64,000 nt of DNA from Modicisalibacter tunisiensis (GCF_020148005.1 NZ_JAGXFD010000001.1:2197739-2261738), one strand, 5' to 3'. Shown: positions 1-8,847, counted from the stretch's first letter. The notes: generated by a model from the sequence alone, not told the origin. Program-made: numbers and translations.

Positions 1-457
1 TGCCATCCTCGGTGAGCGGTACACCCTGGACCTTGACGAAGCCATGGCGGTGCAGGGCCTCGAGCATGGCGAGCAGCGCGCCGTCGTCATCGCGGGCGGC
101 CGCGAAATCGGCCTGTGGCAGCGTCTCGAGCGTCGCATCCCACAGCGTCAGGCCGTCGTCGATGTCGCGATCGGGAGTCGCCTGCGCGAGCAGGCCGTCG
201 AGCGAAAAGGTGGCGCGATGGCCGTCGCTGAACTGCACTTCGAGGCGGTCGCCGTCGATACGGGCCCGGGTCGCGTGGAGATCCAGCGGCAACCGGGCGG
301 CCTCGATCAGGCGCTGCCCCGTGCGCGGGTCGAGGGTGTCGGCATCCGGTGCCCGTTCGCGCAGCCAGAGCGCGGCAAGCTGCTGTTCGCGGCCCGCCAG
401 GCGCAGGGCCAGCTGTCGGCCGTCATCCTTGAGTTCGATCTCGGCTGCTGGGGACAT
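1..457 (-). CDS. Gamma-butyrobetaine dioxygenase-family protein, N-terminal part (cut by window edge)
   Basis: Runs leftwards off the window, so only the first 152 codons are visible. The ATG at 457 follows a weak GAGAGA ribosome-binding site. The visible part has the DGR...LWLRERAP pattern of the N-terminal DUF971-like domain of gamma-butyrobetaine and trimethyllysine dioxygenases. The later stretch LHRHGFVKVQGVPL matches LSHGLVRLRNLPV in the complete paralogue at 1644-2912, where the Fe(II)/2-oxoglutarate dioxygenase domain begins. The iron-binding HxD...H residues lie beyond the edge, so catalytic competence cannot be judged. It is divergent from the GlxA-type regulator at 583. Family assignment is fairly sure; the substrate (gamma-butyrobetaine, trimethyllysine or another quaternary amine) is inference. 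Confidence 0.75.
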   Translation of the reverse strand, partial: MSPAAEIELKDDGRQLALRLAGREQQLAALWLRERAPDADTLDPRTGQRLIEAARLPLDLHATRARIDGDRLEVQFSDGHRATFSLDGLLAQATPDRDIDDGLTLWDATLETLPQADFAAARDDDGALLAMLEALHRHGFVKVQGVPLTEDG

Positions 458-582
458 GGACGATTCTCTCTACGACAATGAAGTGACGAACGAGCGCCAC
501 CGGGCGCCGTCGCTTTTCTACCCTAGGGGGTCGGGACGCAGCGGATTTGCAATAAATGGCCTTTTGATTGATTTTTATAGCC

Positions 583-1626
583 ATGAGCGAATCCCTGATT
601 CCGGAGTGGCCCTATCCACGCCCCGACCAGCCGCCGGTTCCACGGCCCGGCGAGGCGGCCCATACGGTGAGCGTGTGGCTGGTGCCCAAGTTTTCCATGC
701 TGACCCTGTTCTGCCTGCTCGAGCCGCTGCGGGTCGCCAATCGTTTCGGTCGCGAGCTGTTCGCCTGGCAGCTGCTCTCGGCGGACGGCGACGCGGTGGT
801 GGCCAGCAACGGGGTACGCATCGATGTCGACGCCGCGCTGGGCGAGGCGGAGGCGGGCGAGCTGCTGATGGTCATCTCGTCCTACGAGGCCGAGGCCACG
901 GTGACTGCCGCCGACCGTGCCGTGCTGCGTCAGGCGGCGGCGCACGGCGCCCGGGTCGGCGGGCTGGACACCGCGCCCTTCATTCTGGCGCGCGCCGGCC
1001 TGCTGGAGCAGCAGCGGGTGGCGCTGCACTGGGAGAGCGTGCCGGCGTTTCGCGAGGAGTTTCCGCACATCGCGGTGAGCGAGGCCCGCTTCGAGTTTGC
1101 CGACCGGCGGCTGACCGGGTCCGGCGGTGCGGCGGGCATCGACATGATGCTGCAGTGGATCGAGCACGACTACGGGCCGGCCCTGGCCAATGCAGTGGGT
1201 CGCCAGCTGGTCCATCAGCGGGTCAGTGACGAGGAGGCGCGGGAGGCGGCGAGCGCGCGGGCCATGGACAACCTGCCCCGGGTGGTGGTGCGGGCCCTGG
1301 CCATCATGGAGGCCCATCTCGACCAGGCGCTGCCGATTCCGGAGATCTGCCGGCTGGTCGGGCAGTCGCAGCGCCAGCTGACGCGACTGTTCACCGCCGC
1401 GTTCGGCGAGACGCCCAAGCAGTGCTACCTGGGGATGCGGCTTGACCAGGCGCGATGCATCCTCGCCGACAGCCGCTGCCGGGTGACCGAGGCGGCGCTG
1501 GCCTGCGGCTTTACCCAGCTGGCGCACTTCTCCCGCGCCTATCAGGCGCGCTTCGGCGAGCCGCCCAGCCGCACGGCCGAGCGTGGCACGACCGAGCGCG
1601 GCCCGACCGAGCGCGGCCCGACCTGA
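583..1626 (+). CDS. GlxA-family transcriptional regulator (DJ-1/PfpI-like domain plus AraC helix-turn-helix)
   Basis: A 347-residue DNA-binding regulator. Residues about 25-200 form a DJ-1/PfpI amidotransferase-like sensor domain (VWLVPKFSML; GLDTAPFILARAGLL; ALHWESVPAF). Residues about 225-330 are an AraC-type double helix-turn-helix (PEICRLVGQSQRQLTRLF; CGFTQLAHFSRAY). This is the architecture of GbdR and CdhR, the Pseudomonas regulators of glycine-betaine and carnitine catabolism. The neighbouring dioxygenase-family genes suggest a quaternary-amine inducer, which is inference. I chose the ATG at 583 over an in-frame TTG at 568 because MSESLIPEW reads like a normal N-terminus. The protein ends in a TERGP-type repeat tail encoded by a 15-base direct repeat. 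Confidence 0.85.
   Translation: MSESLIPEWPYPRPDQPPVPRPGEAAHTVSVWLVPKFSMLTLFCLLEPLRVANRFGRELFAWQLLSADGDAVVASNGVRIDVDAALGEAEAGELLMVISSYEAEATVTAADRAVLRQAAAHGARVGGLDTAPFILARAGLLEQQRVALHWESVPAFREEFPHIAVSEARFEFADRRLTGSGGAAGIDMMLQWIEHDYGPALANAVGRQLVHQRVSDEEAREAASARAMDNLPRVVVRALAIMEAHLDQALPIPEICRLVGQSQRQLTRLFTAAFGETPKQCYLGMRLDQARCILADSRCRVTEAALACGFTQLAHFSRAYQARFGEPPSRTAERGTTERGPTERGPT
1576..1620 (+). repeat. 15-base in-frame tandem repeat in the 3' end of the regulator gene
   Basis: Two identical copies of ACCGAGCGCGGCCCG (1591-1605 and 1606-1620) follow one degenerate copy (1576-1590). They encode the TERGP repeats just before the stop. The unit is a multiple of three, so copy-number change alters tail length without shifting the frame. 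Confidence 0.8.
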
Positions 1627-1643
1627 GCCGCCGGGGCGAGGGC

Positions 1644-2912
1644 TCAGGAATCCGGGGCACCGCCCGTTTCCAGCGCCGCGGCACGCCGCTGCCGCTCGGC
1701 CCGGTGCAGCATGCGCAGCCGCGACCGCACCTCGTCGCGCTCCAGATAGCAGCCCTGCAGCCAGCGCTGCCCCGAGTCGCCCGCGAAGGCGTCACGGGCA
1801 TGCAGCAGGCGGCGGTTGTCGAAGATCACCAGGTCGCCCGGCCGGTAGGTGAAGCGCATGGCGAAGTGCGGTTCATGCAGCATCCGTTGCAGCGTCATCA
1901 GCGCCGCGTAGGCGGGCTCCACCGCGTCAAACGGGGCCATCAGGGGGCCGCGCAGGAAGTCGGCGATGCGCACCTCGTCCAGCCGCCCGGCCTCGTCGAG
2001 CCGGATCATCGGCGCGTACCAGACATAGTCGGTGGTGCGGGCCGTATTGGCATAGCACCACTTCACCGTCGCGAGCGTCTCGAAGGCGTGCGGGTCGCGC
2101 TCGCGCAGGGCCTCGGCAACGGCGAAGCCGTCCATCATCACCGCCTGGCCGCCCGCGACGCTGTTCTCCAGGCAGTGCAGCAGCTGCAGGCCGGGCTGGT
2201 ATTCGCGGGTGGGCAGGTCGACGTGCGGCGGCAGGGCGATCGAGGTATAGGCGTTGGAGTCCGGCTGGGGCTTGGCGCGCACATCGAACAGGCTGCCGAA
2301 GTTGGTGGCGCGCAGCGGGCCGATGCGCTCGGCGATGCGGGCCAGGGTGCCGGGCTCGACGGGCAGGTTGCGCAGCCGCACCAGGCCGTGGCTCAGCACC
2401 GCAGTCAGCGCCGACTCGAGCAGGGTCCGGGCCTCGACGGTGTCCGGCTCGTGATCGAGCCAGTCGCCGGCATCGAGGCTGCAGGGGGCGTCGAGAGTGT
2501 CGCCGGTCCAGGTGGTGACCGGCACCAGCGGGGCATCGAGGGGTTCGGCGTTCGAGTAATCGTGGGCGCGCAGCCAGCCCGGATGAAAGCGCAGGGTGCG
2601 CTGCTCGGGGGCGAAGGTCACGTTGAGCGCGCCGGTCTCGTCCAGCCAGGCGGCCTCGACGGTAGGCCAGGCGCCGAGCCGTGACAGGTCGAGGGTGCGC
2701 TCGCGGGTCGCCGGGTTGACGGTGCTGGCGTCCGCGGCGTTCTCGCGCAGCCAGACGCTGTGATAGCGGCTCGTCCGCCCGTCCTGCCAGTGCAGCGTGA
2801 TGACATGGGGAGCGGAGTCGACCGCGGCGGGGCGGGTCTCGACCGGCCAGGCGTCGTAGTCGGGTGTCGGCGGCAGCTGGTGCGGGTCAGAGGAATCGAA
2901 CGTGGCGGGCAT
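1644..2912 (-). CDS. Gamma-butyrobetaine dioxygenase-family Fe(II)/2-oxoglutarate hydroxylase
   Basis: A 422-residue enzyme of the family that hydroxylates gamma-butyrobetaine to L-carnitine (or trimethyllysine) using O2, Fe(II) and 2-oxoglutarate. Residues about 35-110 form the DUF971-like N-terminal domain (DGRTSRYHSVWLRENA). The catalytic TauD-like domain follows, with the iron ligands in PPHVDLPT (HxD) and a distal His in RRLLHARDAF; the Arg in QRWLQGCYLERDEV is placed to bind 2-oxoglutarate. The N-terminal domain lacks the Cys residues that bind zinc in some homologues. The ATG at 2912 has a GGAGA site. It lies between two GlxA-type regulators, which suggests carnitine or betaine metabolism useful to an osmotolerant cell. 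Exact substrate is unproven. Confidence 0.85.
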   Translation of the reverse strand: MPATFDSSDPHQLPPTPDYDAWPVETRPAAVDSAPHVITLHWQDGRTSRYHSVWLRENAADASTVNPATRERTLDLSRLGAWPTVEAAWLDETGALNVTFAPEQRTLRFHPGWLRAHDYSNAEPLDAPLVPVTTWTGDTLDAPCSLDAGDWLDHEPDTVEARTLLESALTAVLSHGLVRLRNLPVEPGTLARIAERIGPLRATNFGSLFDVRAKPQPDSNAYTSIALPPHVDLPTREYQPGLQLLHCLENSVAGGQAVMMDGFAVAEALRERDPHAFETLATVKWCYANTARTTDYVWYAPMIRLDEAGRLDEVRIADFLRGPLMAPFDAVEPAYAALMTLQRMLHEPHFAMRFTYRPGDLVIFDNRRLLHARDAFAGDSGQRWLQGCYLERDEVRSRLRMLHRAERQRRAAALETGGAPDS

Positions 2913-3011
2913 CGGGGTCTCCGTCGCGAAGCGGGTATGCCAGTGAGCATGCCGGGGCGTGGCAACGACGGATTCGCCGCGCGCGACACTCTCTTGACAC
3001 GAGTCGTCGTG

Positions 3012-3986
3012 TCAGGGGTCGCCCGGGGCCAGGCGTGTCTGGCGCGGGCTTTCGCCATAGCGCTGGCGATAGGCCCGCGAAAAGCTCGACGCCGAGGTGA
3101 AGCCGCAGGCCAGGCCGATCCCCAGGATGTCGTGGTCGGTCTCCTGCAGCAGCTGGCGAGCGCGCGCCAGGCGCAGGTGGCGATAGTAGTCGCGTGGCCG
3201 GATGCCCAGCTCCTGTTCGAAGAGTCGCTGCAGCTGGCGCAGCGACAGGGCCACCCGCGAGGCGACCCGGTCGAGGGGCAGCGGCGATTCGATATGCCGT
3301 TCCATCAAGGCGACGGCGTCCACCAGCGCCGGCTTGTGGGTGCCCAGGCGCTGCACCAGGGCCTGGCGCTGCTGGTGCTGGGGCGTGCGCCCCTGATCGT
3401 GGATCAGCTGCTCGGTCACGGCCGTGGCCAGTGCCCGACCGTGGCGCCGGGCGATCAGATCGAGCGACATGTCCATGGCCGCCGCGCCGCCGGCGCAGGA
3501 GAAGCCGTGCTCGGCGACCTCGAACAGCGACTCGACGGCGTCGATGTCGGGAAAGCGTTCGCGAAAGGCGGGCAGGCTCTCCCAGTGCAGGGTGACGCGA
3601 CGTCCGGCCAGCAGTCCGGCCCGGGCGAGGATGATGCTGCCGGTATCGATGCCGCCCAGCGCGCAGCCGTCCTCGGCGAGACGATGCAGCCAGCGCAGGG
3701 TGTGCCGGGTCAGCGTCGCCTCGGGCTCGAAGCTGCTGCAGATCGCCAGGCCGGGCAGCCGTGGCGCGGTGTCGGGGGACGCATCGGCGAGCAGGGTCAT
3801 GCCGTTGCTGGCGGTGATCGGCTCGCCGTCCTGGGTGATCACCCGCCAGGCGAACAGCTCGCGGCCCGCGACCCGGTTGGCGATGCGCAGCGGCTCGACG
3901 GCGGAGAAGAACGCGACCATCGCGAAGCGGGGCATCAGCAGGAACCCGAGCGTCTCGGGGAGGGGGCCGGTGTAGTGAAGTCGCAT
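3012..3986 (-). CDS. GlxA-family transcriptional regulator (second copy)
   Basis: A 324-residue paralogue of the regulator at 583-1626, about equally close to GbdR/CdhR in layout. The DJ-1/PfpI-like domain (FLLMPRFAMVAFF; GGIDTGSIILARAGLL; TLHWESLPAF) is followed by an AraC helix-turn-helix (ASRVALSLRQLQRLFEQEL; ACGFTSASSFSRAYRQRYG). The reading frame stays open to 4325 upstream, but that stretch runs into the 5' end of the divergent L,D-transpeptidase gene and looks non-coding, so I start at the ATG at 3986 (MRLHYTGPL). It is transcribed with the dioxygenase downstream of it (1644-2912), 99 bases apart, so the two may be co-transcribed. Inducer unknown. Confidence 0.83.
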   Translation of the reverse strand: MRLHYTGPLPETLGFLLMPRFAMVAFFSAVEPLRIANRVAGRELFAWRVITQDGEPITASNGMTLLADASPDTAPRLPGLAICSSFEPEATLTRHTLRWLHRLAEDGCALGGIDTGSIILARAGLLAGRRVTLHWESLPAFRERFPDIDAVESLFEVAEHGFSCAGGAAAMDMSLDLIARRHGRALATAVTEQLIHDQGRTPQHQQRQALVQRLGTHKPALVDAVALMERHIESPLPLDRVASRVALSLRQLQRLFEQELGIRPRDYYRHLRLARARQLLQETDHDILGIGLACGFTSASSFSRAYRQRYGESPRQTRLAPGDP

Positions 3987-4166
3987 GTCGCCGTCGAAAC
4001 CCTTGGCTGCCTGAAGCGGGCATGGTAACCGATGACCGCCGACAGGCAAGGTGGCGCCGCCGCTAGGCAGCGGCCCCCGCCTTGGCGTATCGTTGCCCGT
4101 TCGTGCCGGCGTGCGGCGCCGCGGCGGCAGCACGGAAACCGGGTGGCTTGCGGGTCGGGAGAGAGC

Positions 4167-4727
4167 ATGAAACGCGCGCTGGGGTTGGTGATTCTGGGAC
4201 TGCTGATTGCCCTGCCGGCATGGGCCCGAGCGGCCTCGGCAACCGACAAGGTCTGGGTGCTGATCGATCATGCCAGTTCGACCCTGACGGTCTATCGAGG
4301 GCAGCAGACAGTCGAGCGTTTTCATCCCATCGCCGTGGGACGACGTGGTGTCACTGATACGCGATTACGGGGCGACATGACCACTCCCGCCGGGGTCTAT
4401 CATGTCACGCGATTCAATTATGATAGTGACTTTCATCTGTTCATCGGACTGGATTTTCCCAACCTCGCGCAGGCCCGTCGGGCGGAGGAAACCGGTGTCC
4501 TGAGCGACCAGGAGTTCGATCGTTACCTGAGCTACTATCGGCGTCACGGGCAGCCGCCACAGGACACGGTGCTGGGCGGCGATATCGGCATTCACGGGCT
4601 GGGTCAGGCCGACCCCGGCATGCATCGTCGCTTCAATTGGACACAGGGTTGCGTCGCCGTGACCAACCCGCAGATCGATCGCCTGGGCGAGCTGGTGCAA
4701 CTTGGCACCAAGGTCATCATCCGCTAG
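4167..4727 (+). CDS. YkuD-type L,D-transpeptidase, exported
   Basis: A 186-residue periplasmic protein. Residues 1-23 are a signal peptide (MKRALGLVILGLLIALPAWARA). The rest is a YkuD domain with the catalytic motif split over IHGLG (His about 143) and RFNWTQGCVAV (Cys about 161). Such enzymes make 3-3 peptidoglycan crosslinks or attach Lpp-type lipoproteins to the wall. The ATG at 4167 sits behind GGGAGAG; an open extension back to 4032 lacks a start with a good site. The next gene, 136 bases on, is an Lpp/OprI-like lipoprotein with a C-terminal Lys, a possible substrate. The specific reaction (crosslinking or anchoring) cannot be told from sequence. Confidence 0.88.
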   Translation: MKRALGLVILGLLIALPAWARAASATDKVWVLIDHASSTLTVYRGQQTVERFHPIAVGRRGVTDTRLRGDMTTPAGVYHVTRFNYDSDFHLFIGLDFPNLAQARRAEETGVLSDQEFDRYLSYYRRHGQPPQDTVLGGDIGIHGLGQADPGMHRRFNWTQGCVAVTNPQIDRLGELVQLGTKVIIR

Positions 4728-4863
4728 TTTCTAGGGTGGAAGTGATGCAGGTTTGCTTGCATCATATAGGCGGGTTTCATGGACGACGACCATCGTTGCC
4801 CTGAAGACCTGCCGAGCAGGAATCCAACGCAAAGAACCAAGGATAGACTCTAAGGAGATCATG

Positions 4864-5127
4864 ATGGCTAACAGCTTCAGCAGCGCTCTCAAGCTTTCCG
4901 CAGTTGGTGCCGCCATGCTGGTCATGGCAGGCTGTGCTGCACAGGGCGGTGAAGAGCAGAGCAAATGGGATCAGATGGATTCCGACGTCGCCGAGGCTCG
5001 CAGCATGTCGAGCGAGGCCCTGAACACCGCCAACCAGGCGCAGCAGACTGCCCAGTCTGCCCTGCAGATGGCGCGTGAAAACCGTCAGGCCATGGATCGC
5101 ATGTTCCAGCAGTCCATGCAGAAGTAA
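4864..5127 (+). CDS. Lpp/OprI-type small alanine-rich outer-membrane lipoprotein
   Basis: An 87-residue lipoprotein precursor. The signal peptide ends in the lipobox LVMAGC (acylated Cys about 24). The mature 64 residues are almost all helix-forming, rich in Ala, Gln and Met with a heptad-like pattern (VAEARSMSSEALNTANQAQQ), and end QSMQK. This matches the trimeric coiled-coil murein lipoproteins Lpp of E. coli and OprI of Pseudomonas, where the C-terminal Lys is linked to peptidoglycan. The AGGAG at 4853-4857 fits the ATG at 4864 better than the in-frame ATG at 4861. A strong hairpin follows, so it is probably an abundant monocistronic message. Confidence 0.87.
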   Translation: MANSFSSALKLSAVGAAMLVMAGCAAQGGEEQSKWDQMDSDVAEARSMSSEALNTANQAQQTAQSALQMARENRQAMDRMFQQSMQK

Positions 5128-5167
5128 TGCGACGATCCTGCCCCTCAGGGAGGCAGTATCTGCATGA

Positions 5168-5201
5168 CGAAGGCCCCGCTATGGCGGGGCCTTCGGCGTT
5201 T
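5168..5201 (+). terminator. Rho-independent terminator-like hairpin after the lipoprotein gene
   Basis: Perfect 12-base stem (CGAAGGCCCCGC, 5168-5179, with its complement 5184-5195) around a TATG loop, followed by GCGTTT. It lies between the lipoprotein gene and the convergent mfd gene and could stop transcription from both sides. The T-tract is weak. Confidence 0.75.
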
Positions 5202-5225
5202 CGGGGCACGCTCGAAGCGTGACGG

Positions 5226-8200
5226 TCAGGCGGCGGCCGCCTTGCGATTCAGGGTCTCGAGCAGGGCTTCGACCGCCGCGAAGCGCCGGGTCTCGTCGGC
5301 CATGTCGGCCTCGAAGCGCAGGGTTTCGGCCCCGTCGAGCCGGTACTGATCGGGGTTCTGCTGAATCAGTTGCACCAGGGTCATGGGGTCGACGGCCGGC
5401 TGATTGCCAAAGATCACGCGTCCGCGTGACTCGCCGGCTTCCAGGCGCACGATGCCCAGCCGCTCGGCGCGCTGGCGCAGTCGGGTCTGGCGCATGAGCG
5501 TCTTGACCGGCGCCGGCAACAGGCCAAAACGGTCGATCATCTCGACCTGCAGTTCCTTGAGCGCGGCCTCGTCCTCGGCATGGCTGATGCGCTTGTACAT
5601 GATCAGCCGCTGCTGGACATCATGCAGGTAGTCGTCGGGAATCAGCGCCGGCAGGTTGAGGCTGATCTCCACGCCTTCCTCGAGCGGCGCCTCGATGTTG
5701 GGCGTCCTGCCGGCACGGATCGCCTTCACCGCCCGGTCGAGCATCTGCATGTAGAGACGGTAGCCGATGGTCTCCATCTGGCCGCTCTGCTCGTCGCCGA
5801 GCAGCTCGCCGGCGCCGCGGATCTCCATGTCGTGGCTGGCCAGGGTGAAGCCGGCACCCAGATCCTCGGCCTGGCCGATCGCCTCGAGTCGTTTCACGGC
5901 ATCCTTGGTCATCGCCCTGGGATGCGGGGTGAGCAGGTAGGCGTAGGCCTGGTGGTGGCTGCGCCCCACGCGGCCGCGCAGCTGGTGCAGCTGGGCCAGG
6001 CCGAACTTGTCGGCGCGCTCGATGACGATGGTGTTGGCGCTGGGCACGTCGATGCCGGTCTCGATGATCGTCGAGCACACCAGCACGTTGAAGCGCTGGT
6101 GATAGAAGTCCGACATGATCCGCTCCAGCGAGCGTTCGGGCAGCTGGCCGTGGGCCACCGCGACCCGGGCCTCGGGCACCAGCTCGCGGATCGCCTCGGC
6201 GCTCTGCTCGATGGTCTTGACCTCGTTGTGCAGCACGTAGGCCTGGCCGCCACGCAGGATCTCGCGCAGCAGCGCTTCCTTGATCACCCCGTCGTCGCGC
6301 TGCTGGACGAAGGTCTTCACCGACAGCCGGCGCGCCGGGGGGGTGGCGATGATCGACAGGTCGCGAATGCCGCTCATGGCCATGTTGAGGGTGCGCGGGA
6401 TCGGCGTGGCGGTCAGCGTGAGGATGTCGACCTCGGCGCGCAGGTTCTTGAGCCGCTCCTTCTGACTGACCCCGAAGCGATGTTCCTCGTCGACGATCAG
6501 AAGGCCCATGTTGGGGAACTTCATCGACTTCGAGAGCAGCTTGTGGGTGCCGATGACGATGTCGGCGCGACCTTCCTCGATGCGCTTCAGGGTCTCGGCC
6601 TGGCCCTTGCCGCCGGTGAAGCGAGAGATCAGCTCGACCTGCACCGCGGTATCGGCGAAGCGGTCGCGGAAGTTGTCGTAATGCTGGCGGGCCAGCAGGG
6701 TGGTGGGCACCAGCACCACCACCTGACGGCCCGAGTGCACGGCGAGGAAGGCGGCGCGCATGGCGACCTCGGTCTTGCCGAAGCCGACATCGCCACAGAC
6801 CACGCGATCCATGGGGCGCGGCGCGGTCATGTCGCCGATCACCGCCTGGATCGCCGCGCGCTGGTCGGGGGTTTCCTCGAACGGGAAGCTGGCGGCGAAG
6901 CGCTGGTAGTCCTCGCCGGGCGGCTCGCAGGCGAAGCCTTCACGGGCCTCGCGGCGCGCATAGATGTCGAGCAGCTCGGCGGCGGTGTCGCGGATGCGCT
7001 CGGCGGCCTTCCTCTTGGCCTTGTCCCAGGTGTCGGAGCCCAGCTTGTGCAGCGGGGCGAGCTCGTCGCTGGCGCCGGCGTAGCGCGAGATCAGGTGCAG
7101 GCTGTCGACCGGCACGTAGAGGCGGGCACCGTCGGCGTACTCGAGCGCCACGAACTCGGCGGCCTGGCCGCCGGCCTCGAGGGTCTCGAGGCCCAGGTAG
7201 CGGCCCACGCCGTGGGCCTGGTGCACCACCGGGGCGCCGGGCCGCAGCTCGGAGAGGTGGCGAATCGCCAGTTCGTTGTCATCGGTGGCCTTCTCGCGGC
7301 GGCGACTCTGACGGACCACGTCGCCGAACAGCTCGGTCTCGGTGATCACCGCCAGTGACGGCGCGTCGAGGCTCAGTCCTTCCTCGAGCAGCCCCTCGGT
7401 GATCGCCAGCGGCGCGTCGTCGTTCAGGAAGGCGTGCCAGCTTTCGGCGTGGGGAATGTCGCGGTGCAGGACGGCGAGGGTTTCCTCCAGGGCCTCGCGG
7501 CGCCCGCGGGATTCGGCGACGAACAGGATGCGCTGGCCGGGATGCGACGTCAGGTGCTGCTCGAGTGCGGCCAGCGGCTGCTGGGCACGGGCGTTGATCG
7601 CCACCTGGGGTGGCGGCTGGGTCGCCGGGTGACGGGCATGGGGGTGCGTCTCGTCGCGGGTCAGCTCGAGACGCGGACGCGCCTTGATGGCGGCGAACAC
7701 CTCGGGCACCGGGATGAAGGCCCGCGAGGGCGGCAGCAGGGGGCGTGTCGGATCGACGCCGAGGTTCTCGTAGCGGCTCTGGATCGCCGCCCAGTGGTGG
7801 TCCGCCGCGTCGTGGACGCCGGGCATCAGGGCGATGCGGGTGCCCTCGGCCAAGTGGTCGAACAGCGTCGCGGTTTCCTCGAAGAACAGCGGCAGGTATT
7901 GCTCGAGCCCCGGCGAGGGAATGCCCTTGATGGCGTCGTTGTACAACGGGCACTGGCGCGGGTCGACATCGAACAGCGTCTCGAAGCCCTCGCGGAAGCA
8001 GGCGATCGCCGAGCGCGTCAGCGAGTACTCGTGGGCGGGCAGCAGCTCGATCGTCTCGACCTTGTCGCCGCTTCTCTGGGTGTCCGGGTCGAAGCGGCGC
8101 AGGGTGTCGATCTCGTCATCGAACAGGTCGATGCGCAGCGGCGTTTCGCTGCCCATCGGGAACAGGTCGATCAACGCGCCGCGCAGGGCGTATTCGCCGG

Positions 8201-8687
8201 GCTCGTAGACGGTCTCCACGGCGCGATAGCCGGCCCGCGAGAGGCGTTCGCGAAAGCCGTCGCGGTCGAGCCGGGCGCCGACTTCCAGGGTCATGACGCG
8301 TCCGGCGATGTAGTCGGTCGGCGGCAGGCGCTGCATCAGGGTGTTGATCGGTACGATGACGATGCCGTCATCGGCGCTCTGCAGTCGGCGCAGGGTGCGC
8401 AGACGCTCGGAGACGATGTCCTGGTGCGGCGAGAAACTGTCGTAGGGCAGCGTCTCCCAGTCGGGGAAGGGCAGCACCGGCACGCTCGCGAAAAAGCGCA
8501 GGGCGCTTTCCAGGCGCTGGGCGCCGGCGGTATCGGCGGTGATCACCAGCAACGGGGCATCGTCGGCGAGTCGCGCCAGGCTCAGCGGCGTGGCGGCCCC
8601 GTGGGGCGCGAGGCAGTAAAGCGTGTCGCGAGCCCCCGAGGGGCGCGGTGGATCGAGTGGCGAAAAGTCAGGCATGTTCGACAACAT
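5226..8687 (-). CDS. mfd: Transcription-repair coupling factor Mfd
   Basis: An 1153-residue ATP-driven DNA translocase that removes RNA polymerase stalled at lesions and recruits UvrA. Order of domains: UvrB-homology N-terminal region, RNA-polymerase interaction domain (PVVHQAHGVGRYLG, about residue 490), RecG-like helicase with Walker A GDVGFGKTE (about 630) and DEEHRFG box (about 732), helicase C domain with the TRG motif region, and the C-terminal TRCF domain. Length equals the E. coli protein. Start at ATG 8687 or ATG 8675 (MPDFS); neither has a strong ribosome-binding site. Divergent from the GAPDH gene. Housekeeping gene, no oddity seen. Confidence 0.96.
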   Translation of the reverse strand: MLSNMPDFSPLDPPRPSGARDTLYCLAPHGAATPLSLARLADDAPLLVITADTAGAQRLESALRFFASVPVLPFPDWETLPYDSFSPHQDIVSERLRTLRRLQSADDGIVIVPINTLMQRLPPTDYIAGRVMTLEVGARLDRDGFRERLSRAGYRAVETVYEPGEYALRGALIDLFPMGSETPLRIDLFDDEIDTLRRFDPDTQRSGDKVETIELLPAHEYSLTRSAIACFREGFETLFDVDPRQCPLYNDAIKGIPSPGLEQYLPLFFEETATLFDHLAEGTRIALMPGVHDAADHHWAAIQSRYENLGVDPTRPLLPPSRAFIPVPEVFAAIKARPRLELTRDETHPHARHPATQPPPQVAINARAQQPLAALEQHLTSHPGQRILFVAESRGRREALEETLAVLHRDIPHAESWHAFLNDDAPLAITEGLLEEGLSLDAPSLAVITETELFGDVVRQSRRREKATDDNELAIRHLSELRPGAPVVHQAHGVGRYLGLETLEAGGQAAEFVALEYADGARLYVPVDSLHLISRYAGASDELAPLHKLGSDTWDKAKRKAAERIRDTAAELLDIYARREAREGFACEPPGEDYQRFAASFPFEETPDQRAAIQAVIGDMTAPRPMDRVVCGDVGFGKTEVAMRAAFLAVHSGRQVVVLVPTTLLARQHYDNFRDRFADTAVQVELISRFTGGKGQAETLKRIEEGRADIVIGTHKLLSKSMKFPNMGLLIVDEEHRFGVSQKERLKNLRAEVDILTLTATPIPRTLNMAMSGIRDLSIIATPPARRLSVKTFVQQRDDGVIKEALLREILRGGQAYVLHNEVKTIEQSAEAIRELVPEARVAVAHGQLPERSLERIMSDFYHQRFNVLVCSTIIETGIDVPSANTIVIERADKFGLAQLHQLRGRVGRSHHQAYAYLLTPHPRAMTKDAVKRLEAIGQAEDLGAGFTLASHDMEIRGAGELLGDEQSGQMETIGYRLYMQMLDRAVKAIRAGRTPNIEAPLEEGVEISLNLPALIPDDYLHDVQQRLIMYKRISHAEDEAALKELQVEMIDRFGLLPAPVKTLMRQTRLRQRAERLGIVRLEAGESRGRVIFGNQPAVDPMTLVQLIQQNPDQYRLDGAETLRFEADMADETRRFAAVEALLETLNRKAAAA

Positions 8688-8847
8688 TTCGACGTGGCGA
8701 CGGTGCAGCGATCATAACAGTTGCGAGTGCCTGCCGGGAAAAGCGTGAGCCTTGCACCTCGCCAGCCCGCGGCACAGGCCGATTTGGCGCTTGTAGTCAA
8801 CCCTCGATTTCTGTAGTGGGCCTACAGCAAGTGCGACCATACAGCGA

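Noticed and set aside
3987-4325. N-terminal extension of the second GlxA-type regulator
   Set aside because: The added 113 residues overlap the 5' end of the divergent L,D-transpeptidase gene, are low complexity and precede the normal family start MRLHYTG.
5580-7358. 592-codon open frame antisense to mfd, with another at 7434-8717
   Set aside because: Both mirror the codon pattern of mfd in high-GC DNA, give low-complexity Gly/Ala/His-rich translations, and have no ribosome site or family match.
8678-8693. ATGTTGT at the mfd start on the minus strand, resembling the core of an E. coli Ter site
   Set aside because: Only the ATGTTGT part matches; the following AAC/TAA bases and flanks do not, and the bases are the mfd start codons. 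Chance match.
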